Both the position numbers and the translations under genes were made by a program. From positions 1 through 48,986 of the forward strand of contig JAJEIH010000058.1 of NCBI GenBank assembly GCA_022827685.1: a DNA stretch of 48,986 nt. Reading direction: 5' to 3'. Positions 1-11,281 of the stretch are shown here, piece by piece (within the stretch, counting starts at the first letter, position 1; each line of letters opens with the position of its first letter). Below the pieces are notes generated by a model, which was given only the letters and a program-made list of their open reading frames with translations, did not search any database and was not told the DNA's origin. This DNA comes from Alphaproteobacteria bacterium (lineage in GTDB: Bacteria; Pseudomonadota; Alphaproteobacteria; Bin95).

Positions 1-64
1 CGCGAAGACAATCCGCAACAAACGACATCTTCTCGTCCATCACACAGGTCTCTTTCCACGGCAT
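1..64 (-). CDS. IS481-family transposase, N-terminal fragment (runs off the left edge)
   Basis: The minus strand opens with an ATG at 64 and reads MPWKETCVMDEKMSF and onward for 21 codons before the window ends. This opening (M-P-W-K-E-T, then M-D-E-K) is the usual start of IS481-type DDE transposases, which carry an N-terminal helix-turn-helix followed by an rve integrase core. Only the first part of the HTH region is present, so integrity cannot be judged. A strong ribosome binding site, AGGAGGT on the minus strand at 76-70, lies five bases before the ATG and fixes the start. Confidence 0.8.
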   Translation of the reverse strand, partial: MPWKETCVMDEKMSFVADCLR

Positions 65-90
65 CGGCCACCTCCTGGCCATGCCATAAC

Positions 91-135
91 CTGTTACCCA
101 TCTATCCGGTCCATCTGTTACCTATCTATCCGGTC
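91..135. repeat. Tandem 21-bp repeat at the insertion-sequence end
   Basis: Positions 91-111 and 115-135 are two copies of the same 21-bp sequence, beginning CTGTTACC and ending TATCCGGTC, with one difference in 21 and a period of 24. They lie 27 bases upstream of the transposase start. TGTTACC...CCGGTC motifs are, as I recall, common at the ends of IS481-type elements, so I read these as the terminal region. The exact outer boundary and any target duplication cannot be fixed because the other end is outside the window. Confidence 0.6.
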
Positions 136-184
136 TGTACCGCCGAGAGACCCGCCCCCAAACCGTCGCCCCAGCCCCCGCCTG

Positions 185-204
185 CCCCCGCGCATCGGCG
201 GGGG
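185..204. other. GC-rich hairpin between the IS end and the TIGR04076 gene
   Basis: CCCCCGC at 185-191 pairs perfectly with GCGGGGG at 198-204 across a 6-nt loop. The surrounding 136-318 is very GC-rich and holds no convincing gene. No T-tract follows, so a terminator role is only possible. Confidence 0.4.
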
Positions 205-318
205 AGCCGGGGCCCATCCCGGACCCTCCCGGCCGGCACGGGGCGGGCAGGCCGCGGCGTGTGTTAGGCTGGACCGGGAGCCGGGAACGGCGGCGGGCGT
301 CGAAGGAGGGGGCGGACA

Positions 319-690
319 TTGGCGGAAAGACCGTTCGAGCTTTACGACCTCAAGGTGGAGGTGGTCGCCGGCGACGGACCGATGGTCTGCAACCACCCCG
401 AGGGCGCCTATTTCACGGTGGAGGGCGAGACCCTCGTCTTTTCCGGCACCGACCGTTTCCCGATGTTTCCGCTCGCCGCGATCCTGCCCCTGCTGCCCGC
501 AAAGCAGCGGGTCACGGACGAAAACGACTGGATGACGACGGACGCCGAGGTCGCCTGTCCCGACCCGCATTGCGGCGGGCGCTTTCGCATAACCCGCCTG
601 GGGAGGCGCCGTTTCGACCATGCGGGAACCACCGGCCTTCCGGAGGCGCGGGGCACGCCCTACTGGCGCAAGGGCGGGGCTCGTGGTTAG
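319..690 (+). CDS. TIGR04076 family protein
   Basis: A 123-residue protein of unknown function. It opens with E-L-Y-D-L-K-V-E-V, has a central Leu/Pro-rich stretch (FPLAAILPLLPA) and a late C-P-D-P-x-C motif, the pattern I associate with the uncharacterised TIGR04076 family. The last 25 or so residues extend beyond the usual family length. The start is a TTG at 319, chosen because AAGGAGGG at 303-310 is well placed before it and no ATG fits the domain start. Its stop overlaps the start of the aldo/keto reductase by 8 bases, so the two are probably translated together. The Cys-containing motif could bind a metal, but that is conjecture. Confidence 0.65.
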   Translation: MAERPFELYDLKVEVVAGDGPMVCNHPEGAYFTVEGETLVFSGTDRFPMFPLAAILPLLPAKQRVTDENDWMTTDAEVACPDPHCGGRFRITRLGRRRFDHAGTTGLPEARGTPYWRKGGARG

Positions 691-1732
691 GCCGGTATCG
701 CTCCGGCCGGGCTACGAGTTCGCGCCCGTCATAAAGGGCGGCTGGCAACTGGCGGGCGACCACGGCCCCGTGGACCGCGCGCGGGCCGTCGCCGACATGG
801 AACGCTTCCTCGACGCCGGCATCACCGCCTTCGACTGCGCCGACATCTATACCGGCGTGGAGGAGATGATCGGCGAGTTCATCGAGCGCGTGCGCCGGAA
901 CCGCGGCGGGCAGGCGGCCGACGCGATCAAGGTGCATACCAAGCTGGTGCCCGACCTCGACCGGCTGGAGACGGTCTCGCCCGCCGGCATCGAGGCGATC
1001 GTCGACAGGTCGCTGAAACGGCTGCGTCTGGAGCGGTTGCCGCTGGTCCAGTTCTACTGGTGGGACCTGGCGCGCGGCCGGCCCTACGAGGTCCTGTCCT
1101 GCCTGAAGGACATCCAGGCCAAGGGGAAGATCGGGCTGCTCGGCGTCAACAACTGGAGCGAGGCAGCGATGCAGCCCTTCATCGATGCGGGTTTCGATCT
1201 CGTTTCGACGCAGGTCCAGTATTCCCTGCTCGACAGCCGGCCGGCGGGCTCCTTCTCGCGCTGGTGCGCCGGAAACCGGATGAAGATGCTGTGTTACGGG
1301 ACGCTTGCCGGCGGCTTCCTGACCGGGCGCTGGCTCGGCGCCGCCGATCCGGGATACGAATTCGCCAACCGCTCGCTGGTCAAATACCGGCTCATCATCG
1401 ACGAGTTCGGCGGTTGGGCGCTGTTCCAGCAGCTGATGGAGGCGCTGGCGGCCGTCGCCCGGAAGCACGGAACGGCCATCGGCGCCGTCGCCGCCCGCTG
1501 GGTGCTGGACCGCCCGCAGGTCGGCGCCGTCATCATCGGCGCGCGCACCGCCGGCCGCCTTGCGGAGACGGTATCGATCTTCGACCTGGAGCTCGACCGG
1601 GACGACCGCCTCGCCATCGATGCCGTGCTTGCCCGCCGCCGCGGCCCGAACGGCGGCATCTACGAGCTGGAGGGCGACAGGTCCGGCCGCCACGGCCGGA
1701 TCATGAAATACAATCTCGGCCGCGCGCAGTAA
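683..1732 (+). CDS. Aldo/keto reductase
   Basis: A 349-residue NAD(P)H-dependent carbonyl reductase of the (beta/alpha)8 aldo/keto reductase superfamily. The catalytic tetrad positions read Asp51 and Tyr56 (F-D-C-A-D-I-Y) and Lys87 (V-H-T-K). The position usually held by His in the beta-4 motif (h-H-W) is Tyr125 in V-Q-F-Y-W-W-D. The later G-V-N-N-W and Y-S-L-L-D segments and the cofactor-binding I-I-G-A-R near the C-terminus fit the family. I start at GTG 683, inside the end of the TIGR04076 gene, because the family fold begins shortly after; an upstream ATG at 620 would add 21 Arg/Pro-rich residues of poor quality. The natural substrate is unknown. Confidence 0.8.
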   Translation: MVRPVSLRPGYEFAPVIKGGWQLAGDHGPVDRARAVADMERFLDAGITAFDCADIYTGVEEMIGEFIERVRRNRGGQAADAIKVHTKLVPDLDRLETVSPAGIEAIVDRSLKRLRLERLPLVQFYWWDLARGRPYEVLSCLKDIQAKGKIGLLGVNNWSEAAMQPFIDAGFDLVSTQVQYSLLDSRPAGSFSRWCAGNRMKMLCYGTLAGGFLTGRWLGAADPGYEFANRSLVKYRLIIDEFGGWALFQQLMEALAAVARKHGTAIGAVAARWVLDRPQVGAVIIGARTAGRLAETVSIFDLELDRDDRLAIDAVLARRRGPNGGIYELEGDRSGRHGRIMKYNLGRAQ

Positions 1733-1763
1733 CCGCGCAACCCGCCGCCCACACAGCCAAATC

Positions 1764-1850
1764 CCTCGTTCCGAGTAGCGACCGCGCCAGTGGGCGCGTA
1801 TCGAAGGACCGTCCCTCGATACGCGGTTGGCGCCGCTGTTCGGGATGAGG
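1764..1850. repeat. 87-bp imperfect palindrome, dispersed-repeat-like, between convergent genes
   Basis: The stretch reads as one long imperfect inverted repeat. A perfect 10-bp core stem (CGCGTATCGA at 1795-1804 against TCGATACGCG at 1816-1825) is flanked by outer arms CCTCGTTCCGAGTAGCG and the complement of CGCTGTTCGGGATGAGG. It fills most of the 166-bp gap between the convergent aldo/keto reductase and ppdK. The sequence style resembles small palindromic repeats scattered in alphaproteobacterial genomes. It could also act as a two-way terminator. No second copy was seen in this window. Confidence 0.55.
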
Positions 1851-1898
1851 GCGGGGTGACGAAGAGCGGCGCGCGGCAACCCGCCGCCCCGCCCGCGC

Positions 1899-4565
<2,667 letters not shown>

Positions 4566-4568
4566 GCC

Positions 4569-6620
4569 TCAGCCCTCTATCCGCGAGAAGTCCGCAACGC
4601 CGGCGGTCGCGGCGCGGATGCCTGCCAGCAGCCGGAGCCGGTTGGCCCGAAGCGCAGCGTCCCCGGCATTGACCGTCACCTCGTCGAAGAACCGGTCCAC
4701 CGGCGCGCGCAGGGTCGCCAGCGCCCGGGTCGCAGCGGCGAAGTCCTCGGCCTCGACCGCGCGGGAGGCCGCCGCGCCGGCCTCCGCGAGCGCCTCATGC
4801 AGGGCGCGTTCCGCCTCGACGGCAAAGGCCGACGGGTCGGCGTCCGCACCGTAGGAGGTGCTGTCCTTCTTCTCCTCTATGGCGAGGATGCTGCCGGCGC
4901 GCTTGCAGGCGGCCAGCAGGTTGGCGCCGTCCTCCTCGTCCACGAAGCGTTCGAGGAAGGCGACGCGGGCCATGAGCCGCGTCAGATCGTCCTCATCGCC
5001 GAGCGCGAAGACGGCGGACACAAGGTCGTGCCTTGCGCCGCGCTCGCGCAGATGCGCCTTCAGCCGGTCCTCGAAAAAGGCGAACAGCGCCGCGCCGCCC
5101 TCATCCGCTCCGTAGCCTTGCAGGGCCGCCGCAATGGCAGAGCGCAGCGGCAGGCGCAGGCCGTTCTCCAGCACGATGCGCACGATGCCGAGCGCCGCCC
5201 GGCGGAGCGCGAAGGGGTCGCGCGAGCCAGTCGGCCGCTCGTCGATGGAGAAGAACCCGGCGAGCGTGTCGAACTTGTCGGCCAGCGCAGCGGTAATCGA
5301 CACCGGCGCCCGCGGAGCTTCGTCTCCCGGCCCCTGCGGGCGGTAATGCGCCGCCACCGCGTCGGCCACTTCGGCGTCCAGCCCTTCGCCGAGCGCGTAG
5401 TAGCGGCCCATCACGCCCTGCAATTCGGGGAACTCGCCGACCATGCCCGTCACGAGGTCGGCCTTCGCAAGACGCACCGCCTGTCGGCACCGCCCGGCGT
5501 CGGCGCCGGGAACATGGGGCGCGAGCCGTGCCGCCAGCCGCTCCAGCCGCCGGACCTTGTCGCCGACGCTGCCGAGCTTCGCGTGGAACACTACCTTGTC
5601 GAGCATGGGCAGGCGGTCTTCCAGCGGGCGCAAACGGTCCTGTTCCCAGAAGAACCTCGCATCGGCCAGCCGCGCACGCAGCACGCGCTCATTGCCAGCG
5701 CGGATGGCCGCATTGCCGTCGGGCGCCTCGATATTGGCGACGAACAGGAAGCGCGGCGCGAGCCCGCCCGCCTCGTCCTCCACCGGGAAATAGCGCTGGT
5801 GCGACTCCATGCTCGTTACCAGCACCTCGGGCGGCAATTCGAGGAAAGCCGGGTCGAAACCGCCGACGCCCGGCACCGGCCATTCAGTGAGGCCGGCGTT
5901 CTCCGCCAGCAGGCGGGTCGAGAGGCGTACTCCCTCGGGCGCGCCGTCGCGGATGCGCTGCATGCGCTCTTCCGCATCGACCAGCACGAAGGCCGCTCGC
6001 AGCTTCGCCTCGTAATCCGCGAAGCCGGTGGCCGGGAAGGCATCCGGCGCCATGAAGCGGTGGCCCTGTGTGCAGTCCGTGAAATCGAGCCGCGCTTCCG
6101 TGCCGCCGACCTCTATGCCGCCGGGCAGCGGTTTGCCGGCGAAGACGGCCAGCACGCCGCGCAGCGGGCGCACATAGCGCATCGGCGCATCGCCCCAGCG
6201 CATGGATTTGGGCCAGGCGAGCCGGCCGACCGCGTCCGCCACGATTTCCGCCAGCACATCCCGCGCCGGCCGGCCCGGCACGCTTCGCACGGCGAACCAG
6301 AACTCGACCTTGCCCTGCTGCCGGCGCTCGCACTCGTCGAGGCTCGCGAGGCCCGCCGCCTTGAGGAAGCCCTCGACGGCCCGGTCCGGCGCGCCGACGC
6401 GCGGGCCCTTGCGCTCCTCGGTGCGGTCCGGCTGGCGCTCCGGCAAGCCCTCGACGACGAGCGCGATCCGGCGCGGCGTGGCGAAGGCGCGCGAGACTCC
6501 GTGCGCCAGATCCGCTTCCTTGAGGCCGTCCAGCACCAGGCGTTCGAAATCGCGCCGGGCGCGGTCCTGCATCCGGGCCGGAATCTCCTCCGACAACAGT
6601 TCGACCAGCAATTCGCTCAT
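4569..6620 (-). CDS. glyS: Glycyl-tRNA synthetase beta subunit
   Basis: Beta subunit of the bacterial alpha2-beta2 glycyl-tRNA synthetase, 683 residues (family about 690). The start [15 protein letters not shown] is the signature N-terminus of GlyS and fixes the ATG at 6620; a longer in-frame reading upstream has no such support. The C-terminal third (for example [11 protein letters not shown]) is the HD-like and anticodon-binding region that contacts tRNA-Gly. The start overlaps the glyQ stop by 4 bases (ATGA), coupling synthesis of the two subunits. Confidence 0.97.
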   Translation of the reverse strand: MSELLVELLSEEIPARMQDRARRDFERLVLDGLKEADLAHGVSRAFATPRRIALVVEGLPERQPDRTEERKGPRVGAPDRAVEGFLKAAGLASLDECERRQQGKVEFWFAVRSVPGRPARDVLAEIVADAVGRLAWPKSMRWGDAPMRYVRPLRGVLAVFAGKPLPGGIEVGGTEARLDFTDCTQGHRFMAPDAFPATGFADYEAKLRAAFVLVDAEERMQRIRDGAPEGVRLSTRLLAENAGLTEWPVPGVGGFDPAFLELPPEVLVTSMESHQRYFPVEDEAGGLAPRFLFVANIEAPDGNAAIRAGNERVLRARLADARFFWEQDRLRPLEDRLPMLDKVVFHAKLGSVGDKVRRLERLAARLAPHVPGADAGRCRQAVRLAKADLVTGMVGEFPELQGVMGRYYALGEGLDAEVADAVAAHYRPQGPGDEAPRAPVSITAALADKFDTLAGFFSIDERPTGSRDPFALRRAALGIVRIVLENGLRLPLRSAIAAALQGYGADEGGAALFAFFEDRLKAHLRERGARHDLVSAVFALGDEDDLTRLMARVAFLERFVDEEDGANLLAACKRAGSILAIEEKKDSTSYGADADPSAFAVEAERALHEALAEAGAAASRAVEAEDFAAATRALATLRAPVDRFFDEVTVNAGDAALRANRLRLLAGIRAATAGVADFSRIEG

Positions 6621-7495
6621 GGCGCCGCCGCATCCGGATGGCCGCGGGAGCGGAGCCAGGCGCCTGCTGAAGCGCGCGCGAGCGTCCTGACCCGCCCGAT
6701 ATAGGCCGCCCGCTCGGTCACGCTCACCACGCCGCGCGCGTCCAGCATGTTGAAGGCGTGGCTGGCAAGGATGCACTGGTCGTAGGCCGGCAGCGCCAGC
6801 CCCGCCTCCACCAGCGCCGCGCATTCCCGCTCGGCGTCGGCGAAATGGCGAAACAGCGCGTCGGTGTCCGCATGCTCGAAATTGTAGGCGGAGAACTCCC
6901 GCTCCGCCTGGTGGAAGACATCGCCGTAGGAGAGGCCCGCGCCGTTGAAGTCGAGGTCGTACACGTTCTCGACGCCCTGCACATACATGGCGAGGCGCTC
7001 CAGCCCGTATGTGATCTCGCCCGAGACCGGGTTGCAGTCATAGCCGCCCACCTGCTGGAAATAGGTGAACTGGCTCACCTCCATGCCGTCGCACCAGATT
7101 TCCCAGCCGAGGCCCCAGGCGCCGAGCGTCGGGCTTTCCCAGTCGTCCTCCACAAGGCGCAGGTCATGCTCGCGCGCGTCGATGCCGATCTCGGCGAGCG
7201 AGGCGAAATAGAGGTCCAGAATGTCCGGCGGGCTCGGCTTCAGCAGCACCTGGAACTGGTAGTAGTGCTGGAGCCGGTTGGGGTTCTCGCCATAGCGCCC
7301 GTCGGTCGGGCGGCGCGAGGGCTGCACATAGGCGGTGCGCCAGGGCTCCGGCCCGAGCGAGCGCAAGGTCGTCGCCGGGTGGAAGGTGCCCGCCCCCACC
7401 TGCATGTCGTAGGGCTGCAGCACGGCGCAGCCCTCGCCCGCCCAGAAGCGCTGGAGCGCCAGGACCAGTTCCTGGAAGCTGGGCGCGGGTGTCAT
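6617..7495 (-). CDS. glyQ: Glycyl-tRNA synthetase alpha subunit
   Basis: Catalytic class II alpha subunit, 292 residues, forming glycyl-adenylate and charging tRNA-Gly together with GlyS. The segments [32 protein letters not shown] and [15 protein letters not shown] are hallmark GlyQ motifs surrounding the adenylate site. Its 3' end overlaps glyS by 4 bases. No T-box or other leader is seen in the 55 bases upstream, so regulation is probably shared with the upstream genes. Confidence 0.97.
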   Translation of the reverse strand: MTPAPSFQELVLALQRFWAGEGCAVLQPYDMQVGAGTFHPATTLRSLGPEPWRTAYVQPSRRPTDGRYGENPNRLQHYYQFQVLLKPSPPDILDLYFASLAEIGIDAREHDLRLVEDDWESPTLGAWGLGWEIWCDGMEVSQFTYFQQVGGYDCNPVSGEITYGLERLAMYVQGVENVYDLDFNGAGLSYGDVFHQAEREFSAYNFEHADTDALFRHFADAERECAALVEAGLALPAYDQCILASHAFNMLDARGVVSVTERAAYIGRVRTLARASAGAWLRSRGHPDAAAP

Positions 7496-7550
7496 GGCGC
7501 GCTCGCGGCCCGGGCGCGCCGGTCTGCGTCAACGCGCATGCGCATGCGCA

Positions 7551-7739
7551 TCAGTCCCGGTCCCGCCTCCGGTAGGACCCGCTTTCCGGGTCGCGCTCGA
7601 GGTCGATCGGCTCCGCGTCCTGCTCGTCCCGCACCCTGTTCACGAGCCTGTTGGCCTTGCGGGCCATGCCCTCGATCCGCTTCCAGCCGAAAATCACCAT
7701 CACGATGACAGCAGCGACAAGCAGAAATTTCCAGAGCAT
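7551..7739 (-). CDS. Small single-pass membrane protein, function unknown
   Basis: A 62-residue protein with one hydrophobic helix at about residues 3-20 (L-W-K-F-L-L-V-A-A-V-I-V-M-V-I-F-G-W), then a highly charged cytoplasmic-type tail rich in Arg, Asp and Glu that ends R-R-R-D-R-D. I do not recognise a named family. It sits between an S49 peptidase gene and glyQ, 27 bases after the former, a position where small membrane proteins are also found in other alphaproteobacteria. The reading frame and gene spacing support it as real; nothing visible gives a function. Confidence 0.65.
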   Translation of the reverse strand: MLWKFLLVAAVIVMVIFGWKRIEGMARKANRLVNRVRDEQDAEPIDLERDPESGSYRRRDRD

Positions 7740-7766
7740 GGGCCGGTCCTCCCTTCGCTGCCCCCT

Positions 7767-8555
7767 TCATAGACCGTAGCGCGCCCAAAGCAACCGTTCC
7801 TCCACCGCGTCGGCGAGGCCCGGCAGCGCCGGCAGCAGCGGGAAGCGCCGGCGGCGGCGGAGCGCAGTGCGCAGCCGGACGCGCTTGCCGAACCGCTCGC
7901 GGACCACCTGGCGCATCTCGCCGAGCCCGTCGGCGAGGCCGAGTTCGACCGCCTGCCGGCCCGTCCACACCCTGCCGGAAAAGAGGTCGTTCCCCTCCTC
8001 CTTCAGGCGCACACCACGGCGCTCGCGCACCCATTCGATGAAGACGCCGTGGATATCTTCCTGCATGGCGCGCAGCGTTTCGACGTCTTCCGGCCTTTCG
8101 GGCCGGAACGGGTCCAGCATCCCCTTGCGCTCGCCCAGCGCATGCACCCGGCGCTCGACGCCGAGCCGCGCAAGCGCGCCGTCGAAGCCGAACCCGGCGA
8201 AGATGACACCGATGGAGCCGAGGATGGATGCCGGATGCACGAAGATTTCCGATCCGGCACAGGCAAGCCAGTAGCCGCCCGACGCGCCGACATCGTCCAC
8301 GAAGCTCAGCACCGGCACGCCCTTCTCCTCGCCGAGCCTGCGGATGCGGTCGGCGATCCGGGCGGACTGGACGGCGCTGCCGCCGGGGCTGTTGATGGAA
8401 AGCGCGACGGCCGCCAGCCGCTTGTAGCCGAAGGCGCGCTCGATGCCGGGCGCCACCGCCTCGTAGGTGAGCGCGCGGGCGCCGCTGCGGCCCGGCACGC
8501 CGATGATGCCCGCAAGCGGCAGGACGGCGACGGTCGGGCGGCGGCGGAGCTGCAT
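7767..8555 (-). CDS. S49 family serine peptidase (SohB/SppA-like)
   Basis: A 262-residue single-domain member of the S49 (signal peptide peptidase A/SohB) family. The fold's N-S-P-G-G-S-A motif is at residues 55-61. The nucleophile is Ser92 in G-A-S-G-G-Y-W and the general base Lys144 in G-E-R-K-G-M-L-D-P-F; together they form the Ser-Lys dyad. Unlike the second S49 protein in this window (45713-46624), it has no evident N-terminal membrane anchor, so it may act in the cytoplasm or at the membrane face. It starts one base after the gpmA stop and is probably cotranscribed with gpmA and glyQS. The substrate is unknown. Confidence 0.85.
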   Translation of the reverse strand: MQLRRRPTVAVLPLAGIIGVPGRSGARALTYEAVAPGIERAFGYKRLAAVALSINSPGGSAVQSARIADRIRRLGEEKGVPVLSFVDDVGASGGYWLACAGSEIFVHPASILGSIGVIFAGFGFDGALARLGVERRVHALGERKGMLDPFRPERPEDVETLRAMQEDIHGVFIEWVRERRGVRLKEEGNDLFSGRVWTGRQAVELGLADGLGEMRQVVRERFGKRVRLRTALRRRRRFPLLPALPGLADAVEERLLWARYGL

Positions 8556-8556
8556 C

Positions 8557-9249
8557 TCAGTCGAGGTCGAAGACGCTGACGGGTTTCAGCCCGTCGTCGA
8601 GTTCATAGACACGCGGGCGCCCGGTCGCGATCTCGAAGGACGGGATGTCCGCGTCCGAAATGCCCTCGAGATGCTTGATGAGGGCGCGGAGCGAGTTGCC
8701 ATGCGCGGAGATCAGCACCCGCTCGCCGCGCGCGACCCTGGGCGCGATCTCGGCGTCCCAATAGGGCCGGACCCGCTCGATGGTGAGCTTCAGCGTCTCA
8801 TAGGCCGGCACCCCGCCCGGCACGCCGGCATAACGCCGGTCGGCCGCCTGCTCCCGCCAGCGCGGGTCCGAGCGTTCGAGGGCGGGCGGCGGCGTGTCGA
8901 AGCTGCGCCGCCAGATATGCACCTGCTCCTCGCCGTGCAGCTCGCGCATCTCCTGCTTGTTGAGGCCGGTGAGCCCGCCATAGTGGCGTTCGTTCAGCCG
9001 CCAGTCTCGGACAACCGGCAGCCACATACGGTCCATGCGGTCGAGCGCAATCCACAGCGTGCGCACGGCGCGCTTCAGCACTGAGGTGTAGGCGATATCG
9101 AAATCGAACCCGTGAGCGCGGAGCGCGTCCCCCGCGCGCTCGGCCTCCGCAACGCCCGCTTCGGTCAGGTCCACATCGACCCAGCCGGTGAAGCGGTCCT
9201 CGCGGTTCCACACGCTCTGGCCGTGTCGGAGCAGGACGAGCGCCGTCAT
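8557..9249 (-). CDS. gpmA: 2,3-bisphosphoglycerate-dependent phosphoglycerate mutase
   Basis: A glycolytic and gluconeogenic enzyme interconverting 3- and 2-phosphoglycerate, 230 residues. The phosphohistidine motif L-L-R-H-G-Q-S-x-W-N puts the catalytic His at residue 9. [12 protein letters not shown] and [11 protein letters not shown] supply the remaining active-site residues typical of the cofactor-dependent enzyme rather than of generic histidine phosphatases. The ATG at 9249 is set by this motif; a long in-frame extension upstream is the antisense-like shadow of the neighbouring gene. Start and stop are packed against both neighbours, with a 4-base overlap with the LLM oxidoreductase. 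Confidence 0.95.
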   Translation of the reverse strand: MTALVLLRHGQSVWNREDRFTGWVDVDLTEAGVAEAERAGDALRAHGFDFDIAYTSVLKRAVRTLWIALDRMDRMWLPVVRDWRLNERHYGGLTGLNKQEMRELHGEEQVHIWRRSFDTPPPALERSDPRWREQAADRRYAGVPGGVPAYETLKLTIERVRPYWDAEIAPRVARGERVLISAHGNSLRALIKHLEGISDADIPSFEIATGRPRVYELDDGLKPVSVFDLD

Positions 9250-10274
9250 GGCAGGAGGTCCATGGCCTGTTCGAGCTGGGCGATCCTTGCCGCGTGGCCG
9301 AGGCGCGCATCGAAGCGCAGGTTGATGCCATCCATGCCGCAATCCCGGTAGGCCTCGAAGCGGGCGCGCACCATGTCCGGCGTGCCGATGGCGCCGAAGG
9401 CGGTAATCATCTCGTCCGGCACGCGCTTCGCCGCCTCCTCGCGCTTGCCTTCGATCCAGAGCCGCTGGATCGCCCGCGCATCGTCCTCGAAGCCCGCCCG
9501 GCGAAAGGCGTCGTTGTAGAAGTTGGTGCGCGCGGAGCCCATGGCGCCCATCTGGAAGGCGACGCCGGGGCGGCGGTCCTCGATCATCCGCTCGACATCC
9601 TCGCCGATGGCGACCGTACAGGCCGCCTCGAGGTCGAGGTCCGAGAGCGTGCGTCCGGCGCGCCCGGCGCCCCGGCGGAGATAGTCGAGATGCGCGTCCG
9701 GATAGTCCGGCGAAAAGGAGGTGCCGAGCCAGCCGTCCGCCGCCTCGCCGGTATATTCCAGCGCCCGGGGCCCGAGCGTCGCGAGGTAAATGGGAATCTC
9801 CGTCGGCGGGAAATCCAGCCGGATCGCCTTGCCCTCGCCGCCCGGCCGCGGCAGCCGGTATTCCGCTCCCTCGAACTGCAGTTTCTCGCCCGCAAACGCC
9901 ATGCGCATGATGGCGACCGTCTCCCTGAGCCGCGAGAGCGGGCGCGCATAGGCCGCGCCGTGCAGTCCTTCCACCACCTGCGGGCCGCTGACGCCGAGGC
10001 CGAGCGCAAAGCGCCCGCCGGAGAGATGGTGCAGCGACAGTGCCGTCATCGCGGTCATGGAGGGCGCGCGGGCACTGATCTGCATGATGCCGGTGCCGAG
10101 CCGGATGCGCGTCGTCCGTCCCGCAAGGAAGGCGAGCGAGGTGGCGGCGTCCGCTCCCCACGCCTCGGCGGACCAGGCGGTATCCACGCCCAGCCGCTCG
10201 GCCTCCTGCACGAACTCGGTGAGCTCTACGCCGCCGCTCCGGTCGTAGCCGCCGACGCCGATCGACGCCTTCAT
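9246..10274 (-). CDS. LLM-class flavin- or F420-dependent oxidoreductase
   Basis: A 342-residue protein of the bacterial luciferase-like monooxygenase superfamily (TIM barrel). It begins [15 protein letters not shown] near residue 29, followed by T-R-I-R-L-G-T-G-I and [21 protein letters not shown], the standard nucleotide-flavin binding region. The style is closest to the F420-dependent methylene-H4MPT-reductase-like branch, but FMN with a partner reductase is equally possible and the sequence does not decide. It overlaps gpmA by 4 bases and follows the dehydratase by 25 bases. The substrate is not predictable. Confidence 0.8.
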   Translation of the reverse strand: MKASIGVGGYDRSGGVELTEFVQEAERLGVDTAWSAEAWGADAATSLAFLAGRTTRIRLGTGIMQISARAPSMTAMTALSLHHLSGGRFALGLGVSGPQVVEGLHGAAYARPLSRLRETVAIMRMAFAGEKLQFEGAEYRLPRPGGEGKAIRLDFPPTEIPIYLATLGPRALEYTGEAADGWLGTSFSPDYPDAHLDYLRRGAGRAGRTLSDLDLEAACTVAIGEDVERMIEDRRPGVAFQMGAMGSARTNFYNDAFRRAGFEDDARAIQRLWIEGKREEAAKRVPDEMITAFGAIGTPDMVRARFEAYRDCGMDGINLRFDARLGHAARIAQLEQAMDLLP

Positions 10275-10299
10275 GGGTGCCTGTCCCTCATAATCCCGG

Positions 10300-11247
10300 T
10301 CAGTCCCCGGCGAGCACCCGGCGATAGACTTCGATGTCGATATTGCCGCCGCTCGCCACCAGGCCGACCGCCTTGCCGGCCATCCGTTCCCGTTCCTTCA
10401 GAAGAGCCGCCAAGGGCGCTGCGCCCGCGCCTTCGATCACATTGTGGGTGTCGGTGAAATAGTGGCGCATGGCCGCCTCGATTTCCTCGTCTTCGAGGGT
10501 GACGATGCGGGCGGCATGCTCAAGGATGACCGCAAGCGCCGATGCGTCCGTGGTGCGGCAGGCCATGCCGTCGGCCATGGTGTCCGCGCTGTTGGTCGAG
10601 ACTGCCCGGCCCGCCTCGAAACTCAGCGCATAGCAAGGCGCCCTTTGGGCGACCACGCCGACGATCTCCGTCCTGAGACCCAGCGCCTCGCGCGCTGCAA
10701 TCGCGCCGCAAATGCCGGAGCCGATCCCGATGGGCACATAGAGCGTGTCCAGATGAGGGGCGGCGCTGAGAAGCTCGTAGCTGCAGGTCGCCACCCCGGC
10801 CACGAGCGCGGGATGGAAGGACGGCAGGAAATGCAGGCCTTCGCCTTCGGCCAGCGCGCGGGCATGCTCGAGCGCGTCCTGGAAGTCGCTGCCATGCACC
10901 ACGAGGTCGGCCCCGAAAGCGCGCATGGCGGCATTCTTTTCGCGGCTGTTGCCCTCCGGCACGACAACCGTGACCCGCTTGCCCGCCTGCCGGGCGGCAT
11001 AGGCGACGGATTGCCCGTGATTGCCGCGCGTCGCCGTCACCATGCCGTCCGCTTCGCACTGCGCCATATAGGCGAGCCCGCCGCGAATCTTGAAGGCGCC
11101 GATGGGCGTGTGGTTCTCGTGCTTGACCCAGACCTCGGTCCCGGCCCGCTCAGCCAGCAGCGGCCAGACCCGCTGCGGGGTCGCCGGGAACGAGGCGTAA
11201 ATGAGTTCGGCCGCCGCCTCGATTTCAGTCTTTCCGGGCAGTGTCAT
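10300..11247 (-). CDS. Threonine/serine dehydratase-like PLP enzyme
   Basis: A 315-residue fold-type II PLP enzyme that would deaminate L-threonine or L-serine (or a related hydroxy amino acid) to a 2-oxo acid and ammonia. The Schiff-base Lys53 lies in G-A-F-K-I-R-G-G. R-G-N-H-G-Q-S-V-A binds the substrate carboxylate, the G-I-G-S-G-I-C-G loop binds the PLP phosphate, and A-S-G-G-N follows near the C-terminus. There is no C-terminal ACT regulatory domain, as in catabolic or racemase-type homologues, so isoleucine feedback is unlikely. The ATG at 11247 overlaps the stop of a 9-codon leader ORF created by a tandem duplication (see 11231-11281). Exact substrate uncertain. Confidence 0.82.
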   Translation of the reverse strand: MTLPGKTEIEAAAELIYASFPATPQRVWPLLAERAGTEVWVKHENHTPIGAFKIRGGLAYMAQCEADGMVTATRGNHGQSVAYAARQAGKRVTVVVPEGNSREKNAAMRAFGADLVVHGSDFQDALEHARALAEGEGLHFLPSFHPALVAGVATCSYELLSAAPHLDTLYVPIGIGSGICGAIAAREALGLRTEIVGVVAQRAPCYALSFEAGRAVSTNSADTMADGMACRTTDASALAVILEHAARIVTLEDEEIEAAMRHYFTDTHNVIEGAGAAPLAALLKERERMAGKAVGLVASGGNIDIEVYRRVLAGD

Positions 11248-11281
11248 GGCAGTTCCTTTCCGGGCAGTGTCATGGCAGTTC
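11231..11281. repeat. 26-bp-period tandem duplication at a stop/start junction
   Basis: Positions 11231-11255 and 11257-11281 are identical 25-mers separated by one base (period 26). On the minus strand each copy contains GAACTGCCATGACACTG, a TGA stop overlapping an ATG start. The upstream copy holds the end of the phzF-like gene; the downstream copy holds the start of the dehydratase. Since 26 is not a multiple of 3, the duplication shifts frame and leaves a small ORF between them. Confidence 0.95.
11244..11273 (-). CDS. 9-codon leader ORF between the phzF-like and dehydratase genes
   Basis: Starting at the ATG 11273-11271, which overlaps the phzF-like stop (ATGA), the minus strand reads M-T-L-P-G-K-E-L-P and stops at TGA, which in turn overlaps the true dehydratase ATG at 11247. 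The peptide's first six residues equal those of the dehydratase and its last three equal those of the phzF-like product, as expected from the duplication. It would let ribosomes pass from one gene to the next through two re-initiation steps. A peptide function is unlikely. Confidence 0.5.
   Translation of the reverse strand: MTLPGKELP

Noticed and set aside
7534-7549. Palindrome GCGCATGCGCATGCGC just before the small membrane protein stop
   Set aside because: Short simple alternating sequence in a GC-rich gap; no partner sites or known operator pattern, so chance is likely.
7496-7550. Possible glycine riboswitch or T-box before glyQ
   Set aside because: The gap is only 55 bases, too short for either, and shows no conserved core.
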